Source: Pseudomonas sp. ZH-FAD
Lineage (GTDB): Bacteria > Pseudomonadota > Gammaproteobacteria > Pseudomonadales > Pseudomonadaceae
DNA length: 64,000 bases
Assembly: GCF_002803095.1 (NCBI RefSeq)
Contig: NZ_PGLR01000002.1
Coordinates: forward strand, 124,001-188,000
Direction: 5' to 3'
Shown: positions 25,136-34,396 of the stretch, piece by piece
Layout of the letters: each line of letters opens with the position of its first letter
How positions within the stretch are numbered: position 1 is the stretch's first letter
Position numbers and translations under genes: made by a program
The notes under the pieces: generated by a model
What the model saw: the letters and a program-made list of their open reading frames with translations, nothing else
What the model was told of the DNA's origin: nothing
Database searches by the model: none

Positions 25136-27703
25136 TTAGATCTGCGTCTTCCATGTATATAACAGCTCCAGCGCCTTGCGCGGAGTCAGATCATCCGGGT
25201 TGATCTTGTGCAATTGCTCCAGCAGTGGGTGCGGCACGCTGGCGAACAGGTCACTCTGCATCGGCGCTTGCGGCTGGCCGGGCGCCTGGCGTGGCAGATC
25301 GTGCGGCAGGCTGGTGGCCTCCAGGCGCGCCAGGTGCTCGCGTGCGCGGCTGATCACCGTGCCCGGCACCCCAGCCAGTTGCGCCACGGCCAGGCCGTAG
25401 CTCTGGCTCGCGGGGCCTGGCTGAACGTGGTGGAGGAAGACGATACGCTCGTTGTGCTCGGTGGCCGAGAGGTGCACGTTGGCTACCACCGGCTCGCTTT
25501 CCGGCAGCACGGTCAGCTCGAAATAGTGGGTGGCGAACAGGGTGAAGGCGCGCAGGCGAGCCAGATGCTCGGCTGCCGACCAGGCTAGCGACAGGCCGTC
25601 GAAGGTGCTGGTGCCGCGTCCGACCTCGTCCATCAGCACGAGGCTGCGCTCGCTGGCGTTGTGCAGAATATTGGCGGTTTCGCTCATCTCCACCATGAAG
25701 GTGGAGCGGCCGCCGGCCAGGTCATCGCTGGAGCCGATACGGGTGAAGATGCGGTCGACCAGCGACAGTTCGCAGGCCGCCGCCGGCACGAAGCTGCCGA
25801 TATGGGCCAGCAGCACGATCAGTGCGGTCTGGCGCATGTAGGTGGATTTACCACCCATGTTCGGCCCGGTGATGACCAGCATGCGCCGGTTGTCGTCGAG
25901 ATCCAGGTCGTTGGCCACGAAGGGCGTGGTCAGCACCTGCTCGACCACCGGGTGACGGCCCTGTTCGATGCGCATGCACGGCTCGTCGACGAAGCGCGGG
26001 CGGTTCAGGTCGAGATTCAGCGCGCGCTCGGCCAGGTTGCTCAGCACGTCCAGTTCGGCGAGGGCTGCGGCACTGTCCTGCAGCGGCGCCAGATGGCCGA
26101 TCAGGCGCTCGAGCAACTCGTCGTAGAGCATCTTTTCACGGGCCAGGGCGCGGCTCTTGGCTGACAGCGCTTTGTCCTCGAACTCTTTCAGCTCGGGGGT
26201 GATGAAGCGCTCGGCACCTTTGAGTGTCTGTCGGCGGATGTAGTCAGCCGGCGCCGACTCGGCCTGTTTGGTCGGCAGTTCGATGAAGTAGCCGTGCACG
26301 CGGTTGTAGCCGACCTTGAGGTTGGCCAGGCCGGTGCGCTCCTTCTCCCGCGCTTCCAGATCCATGAGGAACTGGCCGGCGTTCTCGCTCATGGCCTGCA
26401 GCTCGTCCAGCTCGGCGTCATAGCCGGTCTTCAGCACGCCGCCGTCACGGATCACCGCCGGCGGGTTGTCGATGATGGCGCGGGCCAGCAGGTCGGCCAG
26501 ATCCGGGTAGGTGGAGATGCTGCTGGCCAGCTGTTGCAGATGCGGGGTATCCAGCGAGGTCATCGCCAGCTGCAGCTCGGGCAGTGCCGCCAGGGCGTCG
26601 CGCAGGCGGGCGAGATCGCGTGGGCGGGCGTTGCGCAGGCCGATACGCGCGAGGATGCGCTCCAGGTCGCCGATTTCCTTGAGCTGCGGCTGCAGCGTTT
26701 CGAAGCGATAGCCATCGAGCAGGCGTGCGATGGCGTCCTGGCGTGCCTCCAGCACCGCGCGATCACGCAGCGGACGGTTCAGCCAACGGCCCAGCAGGCG
26801 GCTGGCCATGGCGGTCTGGCAGCGATCCATCACCGATTGCAGGGTGTTGTCGCGGCCGCCGGCGAGGTTGATGTCCAGCTCCAGGTTGCGGCGGCTGGCG
26901 CCGTCGAGGATCACCGTGTCGTCCAGGCGCTCGTGACGCAGGCTGCGCAGGTGGGGCAGGGCGGTGCGCTGGGTTTCCTTGGCATAGCTGAGCAGGCAGC
27001 CGGCGGCGCCGATGGCCAGGGTCAGGTTCTCGCAGCCGAAGCCTTTCAGATCCTGAGTGCTGAATTGCTGGCACAGGCTCTTGAAGGCGCTGTCGCGGTC
27101 GAAATCCCAGGGGGCGCGGCGGCGCGAGCCCTTGCGCTTCTCGGCGGGCAGGCCCTGCGGCCAGTCGTCCGGGATCAGCAGCTCGGCGGGGCTCAGGCGC
27201 TCCAGTTCGGCCAGCAGATTTTCCCAACCCTTGATTTCCTGCACGCTGAAGCGGCCGCTGGTGATGTCCAGCACGGCCAGACCAAACAGGCGCTCATCAC
27301 CGAGGACTGCCGCAAGCAGGTTGTCGCGGTGCTCATCGAGCAGGGCTTCGTCGCTGATGGTGCCGGGGGTGATGATACGCACCACCTGACGCTCCACCGG
27401 CCCCTTGCTGGTGGCCGGGTCGCCGATCTGTTCGCAAATCACCACCGATTCGCCGAGCTTGACCAGCTTGGCCAGGTAGCCTTCGAGCGAATGGAAAGGA
27501 ATGCCGCACATGGGAATCGATTGGCCGGCCGACTGGCCGCGTGCGGTCAGGGTGATGTCGAGCAGCTTGGCTGCTTTCTTCGCGTCTTCGTAGAAAATCT
27601 CGTAGAAGTCACCCATGCGATAGAACATCAACTGATCCGGGTGCTGGTTCTTCAGCTTCCAGTACTGCTGCATCATCGGGGTGTGAGCGGAGAGATCGGT
27701 CAT
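25136..27703 (-). CDS. mutS: DNA mismatch repair protein MutS
   Basis: MutS recognises mismatches and small loops and recruits MutL. The 855-residue protein shows the N-terminal mismatch-binding motif [16 protein letters not shown] with the stacking Phe of FYE. A connector and lever region follow, then the ATPase with Walker [14 protein letters not shown], the Walker B region [16 protein letters not shown] and the signature THYFELT. I chose the ATG at 27703 ([15 protein letters not shown]). The longer in-frame start at 27787 would add 28 unconserved residues. The end carries the SDLFAS motif for clamp interaction (QSDLF). Confidence 0.97.
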   Translation of the reverse strand: MTDLSAHTPMMQQYWKLKNQHPDQLMFYRMGDFYEIFYEDAKKAAKLLDITLTARGQSAGQSIPMCGIPFHSLEGYLAKLVKLGESVVICEQIGDPATSKGPVERQVVRIITPGTISDEALLDEHRDNLLAAVLGDERLFGLAVLDITSGRFSVQEIKGWENLLAELERLSPAELLIPDDWPQGLPAEKRKGSRRRAPWDFDRDSAFKSLCQQFSTQDLKGFGCENLTLAIGAAGCLLSYAKETQRTALPHLRSLRHERLDDTVILDGASRRNLELDINLAGGRDNTLQSVMDRCQTAMASRLLGRWLNRPLRDRAVLEARQDAIARLLDGYRFETLQPQLKEIGDLERILARIGLRNARPRDLARLRDALAALPELQLAMTSLDTPHLQQLASSISTYPDLADLLARAIIDNPPAVIRDGGVLKTGYDAELDELQAMSENAGQFLMDLEAREKERTGLANLKVGYNRVHGYFIELPTKQAESAPADYIRRQTLKGAERFITPELKEFEDKALSAKSRALAREKMLYDELLERLIGHLAPLQDSAAALAELDVLSNLAERALNLDLNRPRFVDEPCMRIEQGRHPVVEQVLTTPFVANDLDLDDNRRMLVITGPNMGGKSTYMRQTALIVLLAHIGSFVPAAACELSLVDRIFTRIGSSDDLAGGRSTFMVEMSETANILHNASERSLVLMDEVGRGTSTFDGLSLAWSAAEHLARLRAFTLFATHYFELTVLPESEPVVANVHLSATEHNERIVFLHHVQPGPASQSYGLAVAQLAGVPGTVISRAREHLARLEATSLPHDLPRQAPGQPQAPMQSDLFASVPHPLLEQLHKINPDDLTPRKALELLYTWKTQI

Positions 27704-27794
27704 GCCGGGCCTTACATGCGGTGGGTGTGACGAAGCCGGGAATTTTCCCATACTTCGCCCCTCGCGTGGGCTGCGAATCTGACGCAATTACTCT

Positions 27795-29099
27795 TCAGTC
27801 GGTGAAGGTCACCGAGAACTGGGCCACAGCCTCGACCACGCGCTGCGACTCGCTGCGTATCTCGCGGATCACTTCACCAGCCTGGTTGGCCAGGTCTACG
27901 CCGGTACGTGCACGCTCTCGCGTGGTTGCCATGCTGGCCACTGCGTTGCGCGTAAGGTTCTGGTTCTGCTGAACGACGCCATTGATCTCCTGGGTGGCCT
28001 GGCTGGTACGCGAGGCCAGTTGACGCACTTCATCGGCCACTACGGCGAAGCCGCGACCCTGTTCACCGGCACGTGCCGCTTCGATGGCTGCGTTGAGTGC
28101 CAGCAGGTTGGTCTGGTCGGCAATACTGCGAATTACCTGAACGATGCTGGTGATCTGCTCGGATTGTTTGTTAAGGCCTTCTATCTGTTCGGCCACATGA
28201 GCCAGATCGCTGGCAATATCGGCGACCACCGCGACGGTCTGGGCCACTGTGCGGGTGCCGTGATCGGCGGAAACATCGGTCTCCTTGGCGATGTCATGAG
28301 CCAGCTGGGCAGCGGCAGCCTCCGAGTCGCGGCGCTCGACCTGGGCGGTGATGTCGCTGGCGAATTTCACTACGCCATAGACACGGCCGTTGGCGTCGTA
28401 AAGGGGGTTGTAGGTGGCACGCAGCCAGACCTGCTGGCCTTGTTTGGTCACACGGCGAAAACGATCGGACATGAACTCGCCCTTGTTCAAGCGAGCCCAG
28501 AACTGACGGTATTCATCGCTGCGGCTGTCCTCGGCCAGGCAGAAGAGCCGGTGATGCTGGCCGATCACATCGTCGCGGCGATAGCCCATCAGATCGAGGA
28601 AGTTCTGGTTGGCACTCACTACCTCTCCCTCGAGGTTGAACTCGATCACCGCCATGGAACGGTCGATCGCCTTGATGTAGCTCTCGTGCATATGTTCGGC
28701 CGCTACCTGGCGGGTGATGTCGGTGGCGATCTTCATTACCTTGGTCACCGAGCCCTGATCATCCCGGATTGGCATGTAGGTCGCTTCCAGCCAGACCTCC
28801 TTGCCGTCTTGTGTCAGCCTTGGAAAGCGATCACTGAAGTGCTCGCCATGGCGCAGGCGCTGCCAGAACTGTTGATAGGCGAGGCTCTCGCTCAGGTTGC
28901 GGGAGCAGAACAGACGATGGTGCTTGCCGACGATCTCTTCCAGGCGGTAATTCACCACGCCGAGAAAGGCTGGGTTGGCGTCGAGGATGATGCCGTCCGG
29001 GGTGAACTCGATCATCGCCATCGATTGGCGAATGGACTGTAGCTCTGCCGCTCCCTGATCCTGCGCATCCTTGTGTTCCTTGTTCCGCGAACGCCACAT
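27795..29099 (-). CDS. Cytoplasmic PAS-PAS methyl-accepting protein, BdlA-like
   Basis: The 434 residues form two PAS domains (about 18-135 and 140-258) followed by a methyl-accepting signalling domain. The latter includes the conserved tip [20 protein letters not shown]. No membrane segment or signal peptide is visible, so it should sense inside the cell. The layout and length match P. aeruginosa BdlA, which controls biofilm dispersal in response to nutrients and c-di-GMP. The two PAS domains are alike ([13 protein letters not shown] against [13 protein letters not shown]), pointing to an internal duplication. Other BdlA/Aer-type receptors share this architecture, so the exact role is open. 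Confidence 0.82.
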   Translation of the reverse strand: MWRSRNKEHKDAQDQGAAELQSIRQSMAMIEFTPDGIILDANPAFLGVVNYRLEEIVGKHHRLFCSRNLSESLAYQQFWQRLRHGEHFSDRFPRLTQDGKEVWLEATYMPIRDDQGSVTKVMKIATDITRQVAAEHMHESYIKAIDRSMAVIEFNLEGEVVSANQNFLDLMGYRRDDVIGQHHRLFCLAEDSRSDEYRQFWARLNKGEFMSDRFRRVTKQGQQVWLRATYNPLYDANGRVYGVVKFASDITAQVERRDSEAAAAQLAHDIAKETDVSADHGTRTVAQTVAVVADIASDLAHVAEQIEGLNKQSEQITSIVQVIRSIADQTNLLALNAAIEAARAGEQGRGFAVVADEVRQLASRTSQATQEINGVVQQNQNLTRNAVASMATTRERARTGVDLANQAGEVIREIRSESQRVVEAVAQFSVTFTD

Positions 29100-29209
29100 C
29101 GCAGTGCCTCCTATTGCACCCTGGCCCGTGATAACAGTAGACGAATTTTGCCGTTTCCACTGGCAGGCAAGCTGTGTAGGGTTTGCCGTTCGATGAGCGA
29201 GGAGTGGAT

Positions 29210-29710
29210 ATGGACAGAATCAGCCAACTGGCCGAACAACTGGGTGCGGCATTGCAGGCGCAAGCTGCTCAGGTCACCACTGCAGAGTCTTGTACAGGCG
29301 GCGGTATCGCTGAGGCGATCACTCGTATTCCCGGCAGCTCGGCCTGGTTCGAGGCTGGCTATGTGACGTACTCCAACGCCCAGAAAACCAAGCAGTTGGC
29401 TGTATGTGCCGACTTTTTCACCAGTGTGGGCGCCGTTAGCCGGGAGGTGGTCGAGGCGATGGTGCGTGGCGCTCAGGCCAATAGCGGGGCGCGCTATGCG
29501 GTGGCTGTCAGTGGAGTGGCGGGGCCGGGCGGTGGCTCCGTGGAGAAACCGGTGGGTACCGTCTGGTTGGCCTGGGGCGATGGCGAGCGCCTTTTCAGTG
29601 TGCGCAAGCAGTTCGCTGGTAACCGCGATGAGGTGCGCCGACAAACGGTCGAGGCCGCTCTGGCGGGGCTTCTGCGCCTGTTGGTGGAGGAAAATCCGCT
29701 TGTGGGGTAG
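29210..29710 (+). CDS. pncC: Nicotinamide-nucleotide amidase PncC (CinA C-terminal type)
   Basis: PncC deamidates NMN to nicotinic acid mononucleotide, recycling the product of NAD-dependent DNA ligase. The 166 residues correspond to the CinA C-terminal domain alone. The active-site motifs are [15 protein letters not shown] and [19 protein letters not shown]. The ATG at 29210 lies after a GCGAGGAG ribosome site and gives [12 protein letters not shown]. It directly precedes recA, an association seen widely in Gammaproteobacteria. Confidence 0.93.
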   Translation: MDRISQLAEQLGAALQAQAAQVTTAESCTGGGIAEAITRIPGSSAWFEAGYVTYSNAQKTKQLAVCADFFTSVGAVSREVVEAMVRGAQANSGARYAVAVSGVAGPGGGSVEKPVGTVWLAWGDGERLFSVRKQFAGNRDEVRRQTVEAALAGLLRLLVEENPLVG

Positions 29711-29737
29711 GCGGGCGACTTGCCCTGTGGAATAATA

Positions 29738-29753
29738 CTGGCTACTTATACAG
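29738..29753 (+). promoter_or_regulatory. LexA (SOS) box of recA
   Basis: CTG-GCTACTTATA-CAG matches the LexA consensus CTG-N10-CAG with an A/T-rich core. It lies 45 bases ahead of the recA ATG and overlaps a -10-like TATACA at 29747-29752. LexA bound here should therefore block RNA polymerase until DNA damage. Confidence 0.88.
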
Positions 29754-29797
29754 TTGTTGGCGGCCCTCGAGGCCCTTGTTAATACGTGAGGATGGTA

Positions 29798-30841
29798 ATG
29801 GACGAGAACAAGAAGCGCGCTTTGGCGGCTGCCCTGGGTCAGATCGAGAAGCAGTTCGGCAAGGGTGCGGTCATGCGCATGGGCGACCATGAGCGTCAGG
29901 CCATTCCGGCCATCTCCACCGGTTCGTTGGGGCTGGATATCGCGCTGGGCATTGGCGGTTTGCCAAAAGGTCGTATCGTCGAGATCTACGGCCCGGAATC
30001 CTCCGGTAAGACCACGCTGACCCTGTCGGTGATCGCCGAAGCGCAGAAGCTTGGCGCCACCTGTGCCTTCGTCGATGCCGAGCACGCACTGGATCCAGAT
30101 TATGCCGGCAAGCTCGGCGTCAACGTCGATGACCTGCTGGTATCGCAGCCGGACACCGGTGAGCAGGCGCTGGAAATCACCGACATGCTGGTGCGCTCCA
30201 ATGCCATCGACGTGATCATCGTCGACTCCGTGGCGGCTCTGGTGCCCAAGGCGGAAATCGAAGGCGAAATGGGTGACATGCACGTCGGTCTGCAGGCGCG
30301 TCTGATGAGCCAGGCGCTGCGCAAGATCACCGGTAACATCAAGAACGCCAACTGCCTGGTGATCTTCATCAACCAGATCCGCATGAAGATCGGCGTGATG
30401 TTCGGCAGCCCGGAAACCACCACCGGTGGTAACGCACTGAAGTTCTATGCCTCGGTCCGCCTGGACATCCGTCGTACCGGCGCGGTGAAGGAAGGCGAAG
30501 AGGTCGTGGGTAGCGAAACCCGCGTGAAGATCGTCAAGAACAAGGTCGCGCCACCCTTCCGTCAGGCCGAGTTCCAGATTCTCTATGGCAAGGGCATCTA
30601 CCGTAATGGCGAGATCATCGATCTCGGCGTGCAACAGGGCCTGGTCGAGAAGTCGGGTGCCTGGTACAGCTACAAGGGCAACAAGATCGGTCAGGGCAAG
30701 GCCAATGCGGCCAAGTACCTGGAAGACAACCAGGAAGTGGCGCGCGAGATCGAAGGTCTGATTCGCGAGAAGTTGCTGGTCAGCAGCGCTCCGGCCAAGG
30801 CTCCGGCTGCCGATCTGGCTGATGCTGAAGTCGACTTCTAA
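29798..30841 (+). CDS. recA: Recombinase RecA
   Basis: RecA forms filaments on single-stranded DNA, catalyses strand exchange and triggers LexA self-cleavage. The 347-residue protein has the Walker A motif GPESSGKTT (residues 65-73). The Walker B strand is [13 protein letters not shown] and the DNA-binding loops lie around [14 protein letters not shown]. The start at 29798 gives [14 protein letters not shown]; a codon four residues earlier is less likely. recX follows 11 bases later in the same transcript. Confidence 0.98.
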   Translation: MDENKKRALAAALGQIEKQFGKGAVMRMGDHERQAIPAISTGSLGLDIALGIGGLPKGRIVEIYGPESSGKTTLTLSVIAEAQKLGATCAFVDAEHALDPDYAGKLGVNVDDLLVSQPDTGEQALEITDMLVRSNAIDVIIVDSVAALVPKAEIEGEMGDMHVGLQARLMSQALRKITGNIKNANCLVIFINQIRMKIGVMFGSPETTTGGNALKFYASVRLDIRRTGAVKEGEEVVGSETRVKIVKNKVAPPFRQAEFQILYGKGIYRNGEIIDLGVQQGLVEKSGAWYSYKGNKIGQGKANAAKYLEDNQEVAREIEGLIREKLLVSSAPAKAPAADLADAEVDF

Positions 30842-30852
30842 GCCGTCAAAGC

Positions 30853-31314
30853 ATGACCGTCGTACTGGATAACCCGCTCGCCGTCAGGCGGGCGGCCATG
30901 GATTTGTTGGCGCGACGCGAGCATGGGCGTGTCGAGCTTATGCGCAAGTTGCGCAAGCGTGGCGCCCCCGAAGACATGATCGACGCGGCCTTGCAGCGGC
31001 TGTCAGAGGAGGGCTTGCTATCCGAGGCCCGCTATCTGGAAAGCTTCGTCGCTTATCGTGCGCGTGCTGGTTACGGTCCGCTGCGTATTCGCGAGGAACT
31101 CGACCAGCGTGGGCTCGCGCGTGGCGATATCGATCAGGCTCTGCGTGACAGTGGTATCGACTGGTTCGAGCAGTTGCGTGAAACCTGGCAGCGCAAGTTT
31201 GCCGGTCGGCTTCCGGGTGATGCTCGTGAGCGTGCTCAACAAGGCCGGTTCCTGGCCTACCGTGGTTATTCGTTGGATATGATTGGGCGTCTGCTTCGCG
31301 GTTGCGACGAATAG
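30853..31314 (+). CDS. recX: RecA regulatory protein RecX
   Basis: RecX caps RecA filaments and limits recombinase and co-protease activity. The 153-residue protein is built of three-helix repeats with the motifs [42 protein letters not shown] and [15 protein letters not shown]. It is co-transcribed with recA, so it should be SOS induced. It converges on the next gene with a 13-base gap. Confidence 0.94.
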   Translation: MTVVLDNPLAVRRAAMDLLARREHGRVELMRKLRKRGAPEDMIDAALQRLSEEGLLSEARYLESFVAYRARAGYGPLRIREELDQRGLARGDIDQALRDSGIDWFEQLRETWQRKFAGRLPGDARERAQQGRFLAYRGYSLDMIGRLLRGCDE

Positions 31315-31327
31315 CTAGTCAGTCTGC

Positions 31328-32209
31328 TCAGGCTGGCTGGACGGCCAGCTGACGTAGATGGCTCGGCACGTCTGGTGCGCCGGCCAGGCGCAGTCCCTCG
31401 CCAAGCGCAGTGGCTTCCTGATGCTCTTTGGGCAGGAGGAGGAACTCTGGGGTGCCGGCTTTCTTCAGTAGCGACAGGCGTGCATAGGGGATACCGTTGT
31501 CCAGTAGCAGCCCCATGAAGCTGGGGTCGCTCCAGGCTGCTTCTGGCATAGCCAGTACGTGATAGCGCTTTTTCAGGTTGTCCAGGCCTGCTTCATTCAA
31601 GCGATAGCGAACCAGATTGGCTGGCAGCAGCACCTCCAGTTCGCGTCTGCGCGCATAGGCGATTGCTCCAGCGAAGGCTTCACCTTGCACATCCCCTGAC
31701 CAGAAGGTGCGCGAGCCGCGCCAGTTGGCCTGACGCAGCTCGATCGGTTCGCCAGCGAGAAAACGCGGCAACGCCAGGCCGATGGTTTTGACGAAATCCT
31801 TGTAGCTGATGATGCGCACCTGCTTGCAGTGTTCGCTTGCTGCGTATTCTTCGAAGCTCACGTAGCCTGGTGCAGGACAAGGGTAGGCGAAGCCGTCGAT
31901 CAGGCGCAGATCGAAAGACTGCAGTTGCTGCATTTGCGCTTCCACTACTTGAGTCAGTGCGCAATGGGCCTGTGCTTTGTCTTCCTGTACCGGGCCGGAG
32001 AGCGCGCCGCGAGGCAGGTTGAGCAGAAGCTGCAATTGCGGGCCGTCGTGCCAGCCAATGCTTTCGACCGCTGCCGGTAACGGTTTGAATGGCAGGCGCA
32101 GGGCGCTGGCCCTGGCGAATATCTGCCGTGAGCTACGGCCGAGCAGACCCATGCGCTGAGCCAGGGCTGCCAGACGGCTGCTGAGAGTTGAGGATTCGGA
32201 CAGGCTCAT
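31328..32209 (-). CDS. Conserved hypothetical protein (possible DUF6685)
   Basis: The 293-residue product has no signal peptide or membrane helix and no catalytic motif that I recognise. The N-terminal third is basic (SSRQIFARASALRLPFKP). The central part is rich in aromatic residues (FSFEEYAAS-like, ISYKDFVKTIG, ANWRGSRTFWSGD). A protein of this kind lies beside recA-recX in other pseudomonads, and DUF6685 is my tentative family assignment. Its function is unknown. It is transcribed towards recX. Confidence 0.7.
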   Translation of the reverse strand: MSLSESSTLSSRLAALAQRMGLLGRSSRQIFARASALRLPFKPLPAAVESIGWHDGPQLQLLLNLPRGALSGPVQEDKAQAHCALTQVVEAQMQQLQSFDLRLIDGFAYPCPAPGYVSFEEYAASEHCKQVRIISYKDFVKTIGLALPRFLAGEPIELRQANWRGSRTFWSGDVQGEAFAGAIAYARRRELEVLLPANLVRYRLNEAGLDNLKKRYHVLAMPEAAWSDPSFMGLLLDNGIPYARLSLLKKAGTPEFLLLPKEHQEATALGEGLRLAGAPDVPSHLRQLAVQPA

Positions 32210-32353
32210 GGCCGGCAGATCGCTCCTGAAGCGTCTGCTGCAGTGTGGCAGACGCGGATGGCTATTGCCCGTATAGCGTAGCGCGGCGCGAGAGTGCCTG
32301 TCGCGTTGCGGGTCTGTGGCAAAATAGCCGCATTCATTTGCGAGGATGCCTCC

Positions 32354-32575
32354 ATGCCCAGCTTGGTGCTGGATATTGCGTTATCGGCCGAACGATTGCA
32401 GGCCATCTATCGTGGCCAGGCCAACCGGATTATGGCGCAAAGTCGGGATGGGCGCCGTGTCAGTTTGCCGGCCCACCATCTGCGGCCGTATCTGACTCAC
32501 GCCGGTATCTTTGGTTCCTTCGTACTGGAATTCAGTAGCTCCGGCGAGCTGCTGAGTTTACGCCCTTTGGACTGA
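32354..32575 (+). CDS. DUF2835 small protein
   Basis: This 73-residue protein starts MPSLVLDIALSAERL and carries IYRGQANRIMAQSRDGRRV and ends SSSGELLSLRPL. These are features of the DUF2835 family, found in Pseudomonas and relatives. A GAGGA ribosome site stands at proper spacing before the ATG at 32354; the longer open frame from 32294 lacks one. The fold looks like a small beta-rich domain and no function is known. Confidence 0.78.
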   Translation: MPSLVLDIALSAERLQAIYRGQANRIMAQSRDGRRVSLPAHHLRPYLTHAGIFGSFVLEFSSSGELLSLRPLD

Positions 32576-32661
32576 TCTGGCGCGCTTGCCTCGCGCCGAC
32601 GGCGCCTGCGCGGCTATAATCGCCGGCTGCCAACCCTCTACCTGTCGAGCTGAGCCTGATC

Positions 32662-33684
32662 ATGTACTCCCTGGCCCGCGAGCTGCTGTTCAAACTGTCC
32701 CCGGAAACTTCCCATGAGCTGTCCATCGATCTGATTGGTGCAGGTGGCCGGCTGGGGCTCAACGGCCTGCTGACCAAGGCGCCGACCAGCCTGCCAGTAA
32801 ACGTGATGGGGTTGCAGTTCGCCAATCCGGTCGGTCTGGCGGCAGGGCTGGACAAGAACGGCGATGCCATCGATGGTTTCGCCCAGCTCGGCTTCGGTTT
32901 CGTCGAGATCGGTACCGTTACCCCGCGTCCGCAGCCGGGCAACCCCAAGCCGCGACTGTTTCGTCTGCCGGAGGCCGAGGCGGTGATCAACCGCATGGGT
33001 TTCAACAACCATGGCGTCGATCACCTGCTCGAGCGGGTCAAGGCAGCGAAGTTCAGGGGTGTGCTGGGTATCAATATCGGCAAGAACTTCGATACGCCAG
33101 TCGAGCGGGCGGTGGACGATTACCTGGCCTGCCTGGACAAGGTGTACGCCCACGCCAGCTACGTCACGGTCAACGTCAGCTCACCCAATACGCCGGGGCT
33201 GCGCAGTCTGCAGTTTGGCGATTCGCTGAAGGAGTTGCTCGAGGCGCTGCGTCGTCGTCAGGAGGATCTGGCTCAGGAGCACGGTAAGCGCGTGCCACTG
33301 GCGATCAAGATCGCCCCGGACATGAGTGATGAAGAAACCGCGCTGGTGGCATCAGCGCTGCTGGGCGCCGATATGGATGCGGTGATCGCCACCAACACCA
33401 CGCTCAGCCGCGAAGGTGTCGAAGGGCTGGCCCATGGGGATGAGGCCGGCGGCTTGTCGGGCGCTCCGGTACGCGACAAGAGCACGCATATCGTCAAGGT
33501 GCTGGCGGGCGAGCTGTCGGGTCGTCTGCCGATCATTGCGGTGGGCGGTATTACCGAGGGCAAGCACGCTGCCGAGAAGATTGCCGCGGGTGCGAGCCTG
33601 GTCCAGATCTATTCGGGGTTCATCTACAAGGGGCCGGCGCTGATTCGCGAGGCGGTGGATGCGATTGCCGCGCTGCGTAAATAA
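32662..33684 (+). CDS. pyrD: Dihydroorotate dehydrogenase (quinone)
   Basis: PyrD oxidises dihydroorotate to orotate in pyrimidine synthesis, passing electrons through FMN to membrane quinones. The 340-residue protein is class 2: it has the amphipathic N-terminal helix pair ([20 protein letters not shown]) that docks on the membrane. Other signatures are [20 protein letters not shown] and [11 protein letters not shown], with the catalytic Ser in the last. A hairpin GGGCTCC-CGAA-GGAGCCC follows the stop at 33688-33705, but it lacks a T tail. Confidence 0.96.
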   Translation: MYSLARELLFKLSPETSHELSIDLIGAGGRLGLNGLLTKAPTSLPVNVMGLQFANPVGLAAGLDKNGDAIDGFAQLGFGFVEIGTVTPRPQPGNPKPRLFRLPEAEAVINRMGFNNHGVDHLLERVKAAKFRGVLGINIGKNFDTPVERAVDDYLACLDKVYAHASYVTVNVSSPNTPGLRSLQFGDSLKELLEALRRRQEDLAQEHGKRVPLAIKIAPDMSDEETALVASALLGADMDAVIATNTTLSREGVEGLAHGDEAGGLSGAPVRDKSTHIVKVLAGELSGRLPIIAVGGITEGKHAAEKIAAGASLVQIYSGFIYKGPALIREAVDAIAALRK

Positions 33685-33764
33685 ATAGGGCTCCCGAAGG
33701 AGCCCCTGGGCTTGCGCCCGCCGCCCGGAGGGGGTCGGCATGGTGAAGTCGGGTGTGATCCTGA

Positions 33765-33980
33765 TCAGCCGACAGCGTGAAGTTCGTTGAGTCGATGAAT
33801 GCCGGCCGTGCCGGTCAGCCCATCCCAGTTATCGCCACGGCCCTCACGCCAGCCATTGAGCCAGGCCTGACGAACCGAAGGTAGGGTAAAGGGGCAAAGT
33901 TCGCGGGATTTACCATTGATGCCGTACTGATAGCCGCGCAAAAAAGCTCTTTCTAACGGATCACGCTTAAGTCTTCTCAT
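33765..33980 (-). CDS. rmf: Ribosome modulation factor RMF
   Basis: RMF dimerises 70S ribosomes into inactive 100S particles in stationary phase. The 71-residue basic protein has the family pattern RDPLERAFLRGYQYGINGKSRELCPF followed by RQAWLNGWREGRGDNW. It is convergent with pyrD, as in P. aeruginosa. It has a long upstream region (33981-34396) shared with the divergent rlmKL, consistent with complex growth-phase control. Confidence 0.95.
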   Translation of the reverse strand: MRRLKRDPLERAFLRGYQYGINGKSRELCPFTLPSVRQAWLNGWREGRGDNWDGLTGTAGIHRLNELHAVG

Positions 33981-34396
33981 AGGGTGTTGCCCTCACTGTT
34001 GACTGTTATGTCCCGTTGGCCTTGTGGCAAGGCCGGGCAGAAATCTTCTGCCTACGAAAGTCCGCTGCCGGCGTGGCGAACTTTCTGTGCCTGCGCCGTT
34101 GCGGCGAAAGCCTTAGGTAGTGTTCTAACGAATGCACCGGGGCGTGTGAATGATCGATTTGTCATAAGGGCGTAACCTAAATGCGGGTGATGCCATAAGG
34201 GCGCTGGAGATACGTCCAGCATCTTTCAGCCAGACGCCGTCGTATCTAGCTGTGCACGCTGATGCCGTCATTTTGCTAGTGCAAATGAGAGTGCTTACTT
34301 ATTCCGACGAAGGGTCGCGCTGTGACCTTTTGTCACTTACTTTGAGTCGAGGTGCGCCGCTGCACCTCCCTGATTGCCATAGGCAGTGGAACATCC
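33981..34396. promoter_or_regulatory. Divergent rmf/rlmKL regulatory region
   Basis: No gene is evident in these 416 bases. Visible structure includes two direct copies of CATAAGGGCG at 34163-34172 and 34194-34203, 31 bases apart. Just after them is a hairpin GCTGGA-GATACG-TCCAGC. The A/T content rises towards 34260-34345. The spacing of the direct repeats, close to three helical turns, suggests a two-site regulator binding region. Which promoter it would serve is not clear. Confidence 0.45.

Noticed and set aside
26294..27730. A 478-codon frame antisense to mutS
   Set aside because: Opposite conserved mutS; composition dominated by Ala, Gln and His with no domain.
33688..33705. A hairpin after pyrD considered as a terminator
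   Set aside because: The stem is good but no T run follows, so it is only mentioned with pyrD.
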